NCBI RefSeq assembly: GCF_901709675.1
Contig: NC_051092.1
Location: forward strand, 8,884,491 to 8,948,490
DNA length: 64,000 bases
Source of the DNA: Syngnathus acus
Taxonomy: Eukaryota; Chordata; Actinopteri; Syngnathiformes; Syngnathidae
Direction: 5' to 3'
Program-made: the position numbers and the translations under genes
The notes under the pieces: generated by a model
Databases searched by the model: none
The model's input: only the letters and a program-made list of their open reading frames with translations
Told to the model about the DNA's origin: nothing
In this document: positions 51,501 through 62,600 of the stretch, piece after piece
Layout of the letters: each line of letters opens with the position of its first letter
How positions within the stretch are numbered: the first letter of the stretch is position 1

Positions 51501-54500
51501 TTCTGACATTTGGTCCCCCTGGTCATACCCAAAGATCCAGGACTGGTCTCATCACTCACTCTGCTTATTCCTTGACGACCTCTCTCGGAAGATGTACTCA
51601 ATTTAAGAATCAAAGAATATGCAAAGAATAGCTTGCGGATAAAAGTTCAGTGGCTGTCGACAGTTCAGAACATTCGAAGGCGGTGACTCAATAGTTGTAG
51701 TTTGAGATCAGTGGTTTTTGTAACGCCAGTCCTGGGACTTTGCTGACACACTGCACGTGCAATATGGCATTTCAATTCTCGACCCACAAATCCTACTTTG
51801 TCTTAGTTATTCACAAATATGGAGGAGTGTAACCAGCTTTTCATAAAAATTAGTCAGCTTTGCCAGTATGTACAATATGCCATTATAGCGAAAAAGGCCA
51901 TTCCTTGTCCAGCAAGAAACACACATGACCTCATCCTGAGTTTAAAGGAGTCCTTGTGTTCACAGAATCAATTTTTTTTCTTTGCCTCACCTAATATTTT
52001 TCCAACAGACATTTTGTTGTATCCTTGAGAAATTCAGGCATACACATTATCCCACTCAATCAAAGAAGCGTGTAATGTGATAGAAGACACCATATCCGAT
52101 GTACTTATGTTAGACCACAGCGTCACTATAAAGCACTTTGTCAGACGCATTTGGGAAGTGCTCTCTACCAAGCTAATCAAATTCGCTAAATTGATTAGCA
52201 GTTAAAAGCCTTTCTTCCTCTGGTCAAAGCGGTACGTTTCAAATGCTGCCCAGTCGGCTAGCGGGAGCTTCAATGGTCCAGCAGATTGACTGGGGCCAGG
52301 TCTGCTTCCTGTATAGGATTTCACTACGCTCGATCAATACACACAGAGAGCTAATTGGGTGAAGACTGACTCTCACATTTCTATTCTTCTGGCTTTTTAT
52401 ACCACAAAGGGATCAAATCTGAATTGTAGCATGTTTGATGAAGCACCTTCTCTTCAGTACTAGATATTAAGGAAATGTAAGTGACTGAGTCTCAATTATG
52501 TCTGTATAGAAACAATATAAACCACAACTAAAATTGCCTTATATAACTCATGTTTTCTTCTCCCTTCTGGAACCTGGCTGTGGGTTTTTCCTCCCCTCTA
52601 CCGGGCTGACGTGTGGGCAGAATGACAAAGTATGATGTCAAAAATTACCTGGAGAAGGTATATAATGTTCCAGTGGGAGAAATCCGCACCAGGATACAGT
52701 TTGGTGAGTGTCATTTCACTTTGTACAAACCTTCTTCTTTTCCTTTCGGCTTTTCCCATCGGGGGTCGCCACAGTGGACCATCCAGATGGTTCGCATGAG
52801 AAATTTTGGCAAATTCTTACGCCGGATGCCCTTCCTGACGTATTTACCCAGGCTTGGGACCGGCACAGGAAAGACACTGGCTTGTGCCCCCCTATGACTG
52901 CATTCACTTTGTACAAAACGAATGCACCTAAATTTCAATTCTGCTCACTTAGATCCTCCGTGACTTTCTGTCTAACGCGCAGAATACTCAATTCAGACAC
53001 TTGTATCTGTGATCTTTTTCATTTGTTGATGACCCACAATTATAGAATGTTTGAGAAAACTGAAATATGACGTGGATAGAACTATGGATGTTGACATCTC
53101 ACATCCCACAATGCAGTGCATCGATGTAAATAAAGCTGCATTGGCAGTTTTAAAAACAAGTCGCGAGTACTTTGCTCAAACGTGAATGCCATACTTTGAC
53201 AATGATAGACAACCAGCGTGCAGCAGTAAGAGAGGACAAAAGAAGTGACGAGCACTTAACCAAAACAAGAACCAAGGCATCGTAAATGGATTAGCTGCCT
53301 TTGTGTCGCAAGCACTCTGCTATATAATGAGAAGGAAACTCAAAGAGAATTGTGCAGATCTGTGGACGGCCAATCCGGCCGGAGCATTGCCATCACTGCC
53401 ATCACCAAAGTTGAAAAAGCATGATTGATCGAGCGGTCATATCCTGTCCATTTTGTGCTTATATTTCATTATGTAAAGTCACTTGGACAAAATGTTGATG
53501 GGTAAACGCAAATTTTGTTCCTACGCTCCATTGTTAGTCATTTGCCTGCTGACGCTCCTCCACTGCCAATGTAGCTGCGTAAACAACCAGAATCCGGCAT
53601 AGATCTGACAACCCAGTTAAAGTTAAGACAGAAGGGCCTTGGTGATTGATGTGACCAAGAACCTTGGGTGTTCGCCTAAGGCTCCAGTATACTTACTGCC
53701 TTATAGCATTTCTGCTGCTGTAATTAAAGTATTTCAGTCTAAAACTGAAGATGCACTGCTTTTGGGCCATTTCTAGCTGCCTTAATTTAGATATTCGTCC
53801 CAGGCCAGAGTCTGGGCCACTGATCTAAGCAATGTTCTGGGAGGGACTGACTAACCTTTCCAAGATTGTGTGTTTGTCCTTTTGGTAGTTATGACCATCT
53901 TTTCTGATAATTTCTGGGGCTCAGGTAGAGTTTTTTGGTCACCCTACTTACAAAGGCTCTTCTACCGCGATTGCTCAGTTTGGCCGGGCGGCCACTTCTA
54001 GGAATCGTTTTGGTTGTTCCAACGTTCTGTCATTTAATAATTATAGAGGCCACTGTATTCTTAGGAACCTGAGTAAGTACAGCGGAAAATTATTTGTAAA
54101 CTTGCCCAGTTCTGTGCCTTGCCACAATACTGTCTCTGAGTCCTTCCAGGCAGTCCCTTTAACCCCATGGATTGATTTTTACTATGATATACTTTGCCAG
54201 CCTTTTAAGTCATGTTCTGTATTTGAATTGAACACAGATGGATTAACATCATACACATTTCAATCAGGCTTATATTGTGTTTGTATGTCTGTACTCTACA
54301 GTATATTTGTACATTAAAGTTGATTGGGAGAATGGAAAGTGTCATTTAATATTGAATACAAGTCACAGTAAACATTCATAGTACTTTTTTGTTTGTGCTA
54401 CAGTTTTGTAGATAACACAATCCCCTACCCCACTGAGCAGCGAACAATCTCCTGTGTCTTCGAAGGCAGCAAATGTTGCCTTCTCGTCAGAGTCCATTCA

Positions 54501-57500
54501 AGTTCGCAAATGTTTACCGAACTGTCGCCAGATGTTTGGCAGACGTCCATCTGTATTTTTATCTCTCAAGGGAATTTCTAACATATTTTGAACACAAACA
54601 TGTTTAAGATTTCCTTGTAATTAAAAAAAAAAAAATCCCCAAAATGTTTGCGACCTTGAACGAACCCTGACAAACTCAGATGTGAACGCAACATTCGCTG
54701 CCTTAAAAAACTCGCAATTGTTTGCCCTTTAGTGGGCTTTAGTGCAGTGGTTCCCTACCAGGGCACACAAGTGTGGCATTAGAAATCAATTAGCCTACCA
54801 TGCATCATTTTGGAATGTGGGAGGAAACCGGAGTACCTGGAGAAAACCCATGAGCGCACAGGGAGAACAAGCAAACTCCACACAGGTGGGCCAGACCTGG
54901 GATTCAAACCCACAACCTCCACATTGTGATCCAGTTGGCTATGTTGTAATAATAATAATAATAAATTTGCTGGATGCTAGAAACCCGTGTAATGAGCCAT
55001 GTGACACCCTTTTGAAAATTCCATCGTCCGAATTTGGTATGGTAATACAAAAAACAGAACAACATCTGAATGTGTAAGTAAAAAATGAGTAACGATATAG
55101 TTCTGGTACTATTGAAAAATGTGTCGATCCAACTTGTAACTATAGAAACAGGGAATATTATCCTTGTTCTCCCTAGTCTACATTGTGAAAGACTCATCAA
55201 CACTGTTTATTAGGGTGGTGTCATTAAAGCTTGGCAAAAGGAGAGCCCCTAGTTGGAAACTGGAGGACTGGCAGAGGTGGCTGGAGAAGAAAGGGGTCTT
55301 TCGGGGCCTCTGTGATCCTGTAGTGCGTCAGAGAAGGTATCCCTGTCTATGTTGAGAGTTCCACTCCATTGGCAGCATAAAGACAGGAAGAAGCAAAAAA
55401 AGAGTGAGGGGCGCAAACGACCCTTTCTTCCCTCCATGGGTAGCAGGGGTATTTTGGAAGGGGTTTCCATGGATACCCTACTGGTCTGGGATTTGTAATG
55501 TGATATCTGGCTGCCAAACCACAATCTCTAAGTGGGAGAAAGTGGGAGTGGTTGCGTTTGCTAGTGTTCTATGAAAGCGTTGCCTGTGTTTTAGTATACG
55601 TTCGGAAAGGATTACCTGAAGCTGAAATGTTTTTCCAACATGCTCGTGTGTTTTGGGATCCGCTTGGTAGTTATTTTATTGTTTATGGAGGCAGGGGTCA
55701 GTGTCTTAACAGAGGTAGTCATATTTCCCTGTGGATTTTCTCAGCAACGTGACCGCAAACACGCATAGAGCCACACACATCTTACCTCTCTCTTCCACTC
55801 ACACAGGGACCTCCACTTGGCTTGGGGAGGGTGGGTATTAGCGTTTTACTACTTTGCTTACGGCTTTCCCTGAGCAGTGGGTTGCCACTCTCGTGATTAC
55901 TATTAGCTACCAGACAAACACACACTCAAATGACCACAGTGGAAGGTTCGTTTTTTTTCACGTTATAATATATACAGTAACTGTACCCATGGCAACTTCA
56001 TGGACATCGACCGCCTTTTGACCTGACCAACAGCAAGTTGTCAAAAAGATTTAAGCATTTTGATGATCTGGCCATTGGCCTGTTATACATACCGTATTGG
56101 CCCGAATATAAGACGGTGTTTTTTGCATTGAAATAAGACTGAAAAAGTGGGGGTCGTCTTACATTCGGGGTCTAGACATTATACCCATTCACAACGCTAG
56201 ATGGCACCAGATATCTTTAAAGCGAATGCTGAACTTAACTCCCCAGGCCAAAGCGAACCCCTGTCACAAAGAATAAAAATAAAAATAGCGGTAGCACAAA
56301 GAAGAAAAATAAAAAATAGCGGTAAGAAAGAAAAAAGAAGAAAATAAGAGAATGAGATAACAGAAAATGGAAAAACCAGAAGCCATTCATTTACAAATGT
56401 GATTGCACTTTAGTTTACATATTTAAATGTTCAGATATTAAGATGTGATACAGTTTCTGCATGATTTGAATGAGGCAAAATAACATGCTATTTCTCTTGA
56501 ATATATTGTTATAATCATTTGTTTCGGATGTACTGTAATTACTTTCTGTAAAAAAATTAAATTTGGTGTTCAAAAAGTCTTTTTTCAAACTTGAGTCTTG
56601 AAAAAGAGGGGGTCGTCTTATAATCAGGGTCGTCTTATATTCGGGCTAATACGGTATTAGTACATGAGTTACTCTTAAATTTCTTTTCTCTTCTACGTAC
56701 TGTACTAATTTATGAAAGAAATGGCATTTGATTTATGTATATGATGCAAGACTGCTCATCTGACAACTCTGCTCCCCGCCTTGCCACACACACGCATCAC
56801 TTTCACTCCCCAAGTCCCCTGTCCTCCCTTCACTTGGTGAGATCTGACAAGAACATGATGTCATTATCGTCTCCAGCTGGGCAAGTGGTAACCGGCATTT
56901 CTTAGTCGACAAGATGAGACTCTTGTTTTTCGACCTAGACGCAAACTATGCAGACCTTTGTTTGACCAGAGAATGAATCAACACATTGACTTGTTATTCC
57001 AGGGAAACTGGAAAATAACTTGATAATATCGGCTGTATGGAGTGTCAAAATTTGTTAGACTAACTTTTGGGCATAGTAGCTGAATTTACCATTCACAATA
57101 TCAATTGCTACATAATTAATTTTTTCATTTATTTGGATTGGTTTATACTTAGACACACAGTGGTCCGCTTTGGCTGTATCTTGTTACTGGTTGTCGCCAT
57201 GTTGTTGTCGCTGTTACAAGGAAGTTGAAATTTCTCGGACAAGGAAGTTGAAATTTGTCAGAGTTTGCCTGGAAGCGTGCTTGGCCTGTAAAGTTGTGAT
57301 TGGCTGATACAAGATTTGGATTCTACTAGAGACCAAGGATAACTATTTCACTTTTGAGCTCTGCACAAGAAATGTTATCAAAATTATATTGCATTTTATT
57401 TGTCAATCAGTTTTGTCCCATCTATAAACAAAACATTCACGACAGTATTCTATAGTTAGCATGTCATCCAAATATATGGAGAACTTTTGACGAATGTTTG

Positions 57501-57993
57501 CAACCTTGAACGAACCCTGACAAGAACACAACCCTTGATGCCTTTTCCAAACACTGGCAAACGTGGGATACGGGCTTTGCATTAGTTATGGAGTATTTGT
57601 TAGTAAATATCAAAATTTTAATGGGGACTTAAATGGTGTGTTTTCTGTAGCATGTATGTAAGGAAGAGCAAATAATCAAGATTTGTTAGTCCAACTAATA
57701 AAAATCTTGTTTTCTGCATTTAATCAGAATATTCAAATGCAGTACATTTAAAGACAGCTAATATCTTTAAATGTATTGTATTTTAAACTTGTGGCTTCAA
57801 TTGGCCCAATGTCTTAAAGAGATTTTTTAATGTCATGTAATGTAAGAGTCTCACAATTCATATTTACATTCTGTGATGATTACACATTGACGTAATATTG
57901 GCTGTTCTTTATTTGTCAGGTTCCAACAAGAAGAGGAATCACCTTAATCAGAGGGTGAAGCAGCCTGACTATAAAGTGGCGTATGTTCAGCTG
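45501..57993 (+). CDS. mrpl23: Mitochondrial large-subunit ribosomal protein L23 (partial, 3' end beyond window)
   Basis: The product is the mitochondrial ribosome protein uL23m, located near the polypeptide exit of the 39S subunit. Coding exons 45501-45520, 46022-46144, 52621-52703 and 57920-57993 join in frame to 100 codons, with acceptors TCTTTGCAG, GTGGGCAG and TTTGTCAG and donors GTAAGT, GTAAGT, GTGAGT and GTAAGA. The reading begins [17 protein letters not shown] and continues through [32 protein letters not shown] and [19 protein letters not shown] to [10 protein letters not shown], which follows vertebrate MRPL23 closely. Human MRPL23 has roughly 50 further residues after this point. 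I found no matching exon between 57994 and 64000, so the last exon(s) probably lie to the right. The start has A at -3. An upstream short frame precedes it in the same exon. Confidence 0.94.
46215..46350. repeat. hAT-like repeat fragment (GGGCTGCATAATAT family)
   Basis: The stretch starts with GGGCTGCATAATATG and includes TGCACTATGCACATGGCAAA, GTATGCTTTTAT and CCAGTCAG. All are shared in the same order with 58118-58250. The GGGCTGCA start resembles common fish hAT-type non-autonomous elements. Confidence 0.6.
48422..48545. mobile_element. Composite of two truncated MITEs
   Basis: CAGCACTCTCCATAATTATT at 48422, preceded by TA, is the end of a Tc1-type MITE. It runs into GGCCCGGGGGCCAGATCCGG at about 48481, which belongs to the hAT-like family seen intact at 49430. 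Neither has its partner end here. Confidence 0.6.
49430..49756. mobile_element. 327-bp hAT-type MITE with 8-bp target duplication
   Basis: The 16-base terminal inverted repeats are CACAGGTGTCAAACTC on the left and the reverse complement of CAGGGGTGTCAAACTC on the right (one mismatch). A perfect eight-base duplication, CCTTAGAG, flanks it at 49422-49429 and 49757-49764. Eight-base duplications are the hAT signature. No transposase is encoded. It is in intron 2 of mrpl23. Confidence 0.88.
50957..51020. repeat. Imperfect (TG)n microsatellite
   Basis: A degenerate run of TG units broken by TTTG and TATG. It is in intron 2 of mrpl23. Confidence 0.85.
52730..52902 (+). mobile_element. 5'-truncated LINE 3' fragment with 15-bp target duplication
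   Basis: A 173-base unit contains CTTTCGGCTTTTCCC, GGGGTCGCCACAGTGGA, GCCGGATGCCCTTCCTGACG and ACCCAGGCTTGGGACCGGCA, the wording of an abundant fish non-LTR retrotransposon tail. It is bounded by perfect 15-base copies of TTCACTTTGTACAAA (52715-52729 and 52903-52917). The insertion is in mrpl23 intron 3, with its left duplication starting only 12 bases after the exon 3 donor. Confidence 0.82.
54461..54706. repeat. Inverted pair of an unnamed repeat
   Basis: The left arm (54461-54515) reads AAGGCAGCAAATGTTGCCTT ... TTCAAGTTCGCAAATGTTT. The right arm (54642-54706) is its reverse complement with scattered changes and carries AATGTTTGCGACCTTGAAC and GCAACATTCGCTGCCTT. A further partial copy in the right-arm orientation is at 57493-57545. 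I do not recognise the family. Confidence 0.65.
54812..54932 (-). mobile_element. LINE-derived fragment (fish L2-type tail), minus orientation
   Basis: The sequence includes GGGAGGAAACCGGAGTACCT, GGAGAAAACCCATG, GGGAGAACAAGCAAACTCCA and GGGATTCAAACCCACAACCT, widely repeated in fish genomes. It overlaps in content, reversed, with the repeat at 58970-59210. The family name is from memory. Confidence 0.6.
56092..56654. mobile_element. 563-bp non-autonomous TIR element, TA target site
   Basis: The left end is CCGTATTGGCCCGAATATAA and the right end is the reverse complement of CCGTATTAGCCCGAATATAA, one difference in 24 bases. TA flanks both sides (56090-56091, 56655-56656). The interior holds an A-rich partial tandem (AAAAATAGCGGTA repeated near 56277-56325) and no coding frame. 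It is in intron 3 of mrpl23. Confidence 0.82.
57493..57545. repeat. Third copy of the unnamed repeat
   Basis: AATGTTTGCAACCTTGAACG and AACCCTGACAA match the right arm at 54642-54706. The similarity fades after about 57530. Confidence 0.55.
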
Positions 57994-58117
57994 GTAAGAA
58001 TAACCCCTTCTTCCCAGTTTTGTGTGTTGTTTGGAGAACATTAGCTCGTTGACGGTGGGTGGTGGAGTCCTTTCAACACTGAATTCCCTTTTGCACTGTA
58101 TATACCTTGTTTGTTAG

Positions 58118-58250
58118 GGCTGCACAATATCTCGAAAGAATATCGATATTGCAATAGTCACCCATGCATTATGCATATTGCAAAGACATGCAATAATTTT
58201 CTTATTCAAATGTATGCTTTTATGTGACTGACCAGTCAGACGCCAAACTT
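58118..58250. repeat. hAT-like repeat fragment (GGGCTGCACAATAT family)
   Basis: GGGCTGCACAATATCTCG begins a stretch sharing ordered blocks with 46215-46350, including GCATATTGCAAAGACATGCA, AATGTATGCTTTTATGTG and ACCAGTCAGACGC. It lies just downstream of mrpl23 exon 4. Confidence 0.65.
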
Positions 58251-58311
58251 AAATGTGCATCGCCATCCAGTCGTAATTAACAAAGTTAATCCTTCGAGTT
58301 AATTACAATGA

Positions 58312-58443
58312 GCTCGCTCGCTCGCTCGCTCGCTCACTCACTCGCTCGCTCGCTCACTCACTCACTCACTCACTCACTCACTCACTCACTCACTCACTCA
58401 CTCACTCACTCACTCACTCACTCACTCACTCACTCACTCACTC
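58312..58443. repeat. (CTCG)n to (CTCA)n microsatellite
   Basis: A tetranucleotide array of about 33 units that begins as CTCG, alternates briefly, then becomes pure CTCA. Confidence 0.96.
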
Positions 58444-58969
58444 TTGAAAATAAAATGTGTGGGGGCCAGGGGGAATCTGTGCCAATGGCATTTGTTGGCA
58501 TTGAAATGCAGTCACTGCAGCGGCTGGATTAGCAGGCATTTGTTTAAATTTTAATTTAAGGGCACAGTTGGCCAGCAGTCGTTTTAGAAATATACGTATC
58601 ACCCCCTTAAGGACTCCAACTAAAGATTGTTCACAGTCCAACAAAGCTCATCACGACATTCTGGATGTGCAACACTCTTTTCCACATCCAGGCACCTAGC
58701 CAGGTCGTCTCGCCCTGTGTTGGCAATTTCCACTGAACTTTTTTCCTCTGATTGTTGAAGATTTCCAGCATTGGTATACAACAATTAGAATGAATAATAA
58801 TGTATAGCACTTGCAAAATCGACCGTGGCCAGTAATCGGTTAGCCGAAGGACTAACCGGCACTCTATTTTTGATGGACACGGGATTTCAGAATGGCAAAT
58901 TTGAGCAACGCATTGATTTTTCCAGCAGTCAGAGTGAACCACTGTGTGCTCGGAGCGTATTTTCAAACG

Positions 58970-59210
58970 CACCCCTGGTTTCCTCCCACATCCCAAAAAC
59001 ATGCTTGGTAGGCCGATTGAGCACTCAAAATTTCCCGTAGGTGTGAGTGCGAGTGCGGATGGTTGTTCGTCTCTGTGTGCCCTGCGATTGGCTGGCAACC
59101 AGTTCAGGGTGTCCCCCGCCTACTGCCAATGACGCTTGGGATAGGCTCCAGCACGCCCGCGACCCCCGTGGGGACAAGCGGTACGAATAACGGATGGATG
59201 GATAAATAAC
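58970..59210 (+). mobile_element. LINE 3' tail (fish L2-type) ending in GGATGGATGGAT
   Basis: It contains GGTTTCCTCCCACATCCCAA, CTGCGATTGGCTGGCAACCA, TTCAGGGTGTCCCCCGCCTA and GATAGGCTCCAGCACGCCCG, then a short GGAT tail. These are standard parts of an abundant fish non-LTR retrotransposon 3' end. A 155-codon frame antisense to it is an accident. Confidence 0.75.
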
Positions 59211-59324
59211 TACAAATGTTTGGTATTAATGTTGTAAAATCACCAATATTGTCACATCAAGAAGGACATTTGAAAAACAAGCAAACAATTTAACCGCTAA
59301 TTTCCTTTCCAAAGTCACAAAGAG

Positions 59325-59390
59325 CCACAGCAGAAGGATCAAAGAGCCACATGCGGCTCAGGAGCCGCGGGTTGCCGACCCCTGTGGCCT
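59325..59390. mobile_element. hAT-like terminal fragment
   Basis: AAGAGCCACATGCGGCTCAG followed by GAGCCGCGGGTTGCCGACCC and CTG resembles the end of a common vertebrate hAT-type element. The other end was not found. Confidence 0.55.
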
Positions 59391-59564
59391 AGAGGATAAG
59401 TGTTTGCCTTCCAAGCCTCAATTACTTTATAATTGCAATCATGCTCACTTGATGGTGAACAGCATCCATAAATGTCAAATTGCAGCCTCTTTTGTTCTTA
59501 AGGTTGCTTGATATCAAAGATATATAGAGCCTATTTCTTTGGCCTGTTTTCATAAAATCATGCT

Positions 59565-59566
<2 letters not shown>

Positions 59567-59645
<79 letters not shown>
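59567..59645. repeat. (CT)n microsatellite
   Basis: About 39 perfect CT units. A second short CT run is at 59802-59832. Confidence 0.96.
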
Positions 59646-59648
<3 letters not shown>

Positions 59649-62600
59649 CGCAACTCTTGCAGCGGTTGGTACAAAACAAGTTTGTTCCTAATTGACTCCA
59701 CATGTGTGGGAGAGTGTTCTGTAGGTCGATGCTCACACCGAGGCCCCCCATTCTACCCTCATCTTTCGCTCTATCAGCCAGTATTGCAGCTGTAATGCAT
59801 TTTCTCTCTCACTCTCTCTCTCTCTCTCTCTCGCTCATTCCTTACTTTTGGTTTGTGGTTGAAAGGAGGCCTCCTGTTAGCGGGGTTCCGTGACGGATAT
59901 TTTCCTCAGTCTAAGGGGGCGACCCAACTATTGAGTAAAGACCCCCTCTGTGTGTGTGTGCATGTGCACATGCGTGCAGTGGCTATTGGAGTTGCATAAG
60001 GTCATGATGGAGTCATGCCAGATCGTGGAGGTCCAGAGACAGGGCAAAATTATCAGAGGCTGTTTGCGTGTTGTAGGGTGGAGGTGCTAGTGCTGGGATG
60101 GGCAAAAACAGCAATTGAGCAAGGAGCAATCTTGATCAGATTGTTTTTCGGTCTGGCTGCACTTCATCATTTTGATGCTGCAAGAGCCTGCACTTGTGAC
60201 CAATAGCTTTTGTTTTGTTTTTTTAGGGCTCTTTTGAAGATATCATGTTTTATAATCTAGATGTGAGTCATTGTCAGGATTGCGTTTATTTTTCAAATCC
60301 CTCATACGTACTAGGTGTTGATTCATTAGATGACTTCAAGAGGATAGTCTGCCACATTAGGGTTACATAAATTCACCCTCAAACATAAGAATGTGCTGCA
60401 CTTTAATCAAATAAATACAAGATAAATGAAAGTACCATGATAAAGGACCCCTTTGGATTTTGGATGTAGACGATATAATCCAACACAATATAATCCATCA
60501 AGAATGTGGTCATACATTCTTGGTGCTGGCCAGACATTTCTCAACTCACCACTGAAAGAAAGAATCATACTATTCATATAGAGGTTGTTTTCATAAAAGA
60601 ATGCTCTGTCAAATGTGAATTTATATTCCATTTTTAAAATGTTTTCAATTTCCTACCCTGAAAAAGTATTCATGATGATCATGATTTTTTTTTTTCTTTT
60701 TTCCCAAAAGCCACCCACTTCACTCGATGAACTTTAAAACCCTGATTCAACTGAGCTACGAACAATGTCTCTCTCTTACTTTTTTGGAGTTGCAACAGTA
60801 AGCAAGTACACCTTCCTGCTTGCTAGCTGCAGCACTTAAGTGAGCTAGCTGAGTGATGAGGGTGCATGTTGAAAGCCCCGGTAGAGCGACGCTGGAAACA
60901 TATGAATGAGACGTTAGATGGGTCTGTGCATTTCTGAATGATACAGCTAAATGCCAATGATCAGGTTCCCCATAGAGGATGAGGTCATATACTGTTCAAT
61001 GGGTATAAAAAGTCTCGTCTGCATAGACACAACCTACAGTCAGGGTTAGTATAAAGCTAAGTGGAGGTATGTTACTGAAGGGTAATCTTGGTAATTCAAG
61101 CACTAGTTATAAGAAAATCCTAAAGTTGCACTGTGTTTTGTTGCGTAGTCCCTTTCTTGAACATTTTAACCATTTCAAACATTCTTGCTTCCTCCCCCTA
61201 AGGAAAATATCCAAGATTAGCTGATACCTTCAACATGCTTCCCAAAATTGGTGATGAAATTTGTGTGTGGAAACAACTCTCAAATATTTTTCTCATGTTG
61301 TGTTCAGAAGAGTTCAAGAGGGGAGGAACCACAGTTGGTGTTCTCTGTGTTGGGCGGTGCATGGCACATCCAGGCACCTGTGGGAAGCTTACAGCCATGT
61401 GACATAGAAATTCACACCAGTTCATGTTTGCTTGACAGTTGTTTTGCACCCAATGAAAGCAAGCAGAGATAAACCGAGATGTGTGCCTGACCAGTTCTCT
61501 GTGCTCGCTGGAATCTTCCTCGTAAATCTTACCTTTATCACTCATACAATCAGCACAGATACTGCATGTCCACCTTGTGGCATGAGTCAGAGTAAAGATT
61601 CAGAAACTGCGCAGCAGAAGGGAGAGTAGGCACACAGATGGTCAAATGTGTTGTGACAATGTGGTCCTACATTGTCATCAAGTGGGCAGCTGATTTTTAT
61701 CCACATTGACACATCGTCATGCAAGTCAGTGGTTCAATGCCTTTTTTGGTTTGTGTATCACCGAACCGCCTCACTCATACGTGTTGACGATTCTCCAAAA
61801 AACTTAGCGCAAAAAAAATCATTGTATTTCCTTTCCTTAATTTAACCACTTAATTCATTGTATTTTCTTTTTTTTTTTTTTTTTTACCAAAATTAAACGA
61901 GTCAAACAAAGATTCTTACTTGACAATCAAGGACCACAAAAAAGGACCTGCAGTTGTGGAATTTAAATATTTATTCCCTGTGTCTTTCTATCATGTCCCG
62001 GTTTGAATGAGAGACAACAGACAAATGGGTGAGTGAAACTGTCTTGTTAAAGAGGGAACGTGGCTTATGTTTCTCTATTTGACTGACAGTAGATGGCAAC
62101 GTTTTGCTTTATTCTTCCCAAATCATTCTTCCGTGCGTCCCGCTTTATTGCCTTTTTGCAGCCTCAAAGTAGATCCTTCGGGTTTCGTGTGTGGAGTAGA
62201 GTTGGGAGATGAGACAGATTCATTGGCAAATCTCAAAAGAACAATCATTGCTGATTTCATGGTCTGCTGCCTTATAAATGTATTACCTTTCATAAACATC
62301 TTGGTGGGGGATTGTATCTCCATTAAAACAAAAAAAAGGAAAGTATAATTATATTGTGCAGCTTTTTGGTTTGGTGGGGACAGCAAAGATGCCCTTTTCC
62401 CCCCACTTTGAATTGGACTACATTTTATTTGTGTGACTAGTGTTGATGTTTTTCAACTGGAAACATCCAATAATTGGAAACATCTATTCAATAACTGTCC
62501 AACTCCAAAATATTATTGACAATAGAATCTTCCCTCTGAACTGAAAGTTCTTTTACTTTGAACGAAGGTAGCTCATTTTATTCTCTAAATGACACGAACG

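Noticed and set aside
58308-58532. Open frame of repeating SLTH units
   Set aside because: It is the translation of the CTCG/CTCA tetranucleotide array.
58631-59098. 155-codon minus-strand open frame
   Set aside because: It largely runs antisense through a LINE tail and shows no protein-family feature.
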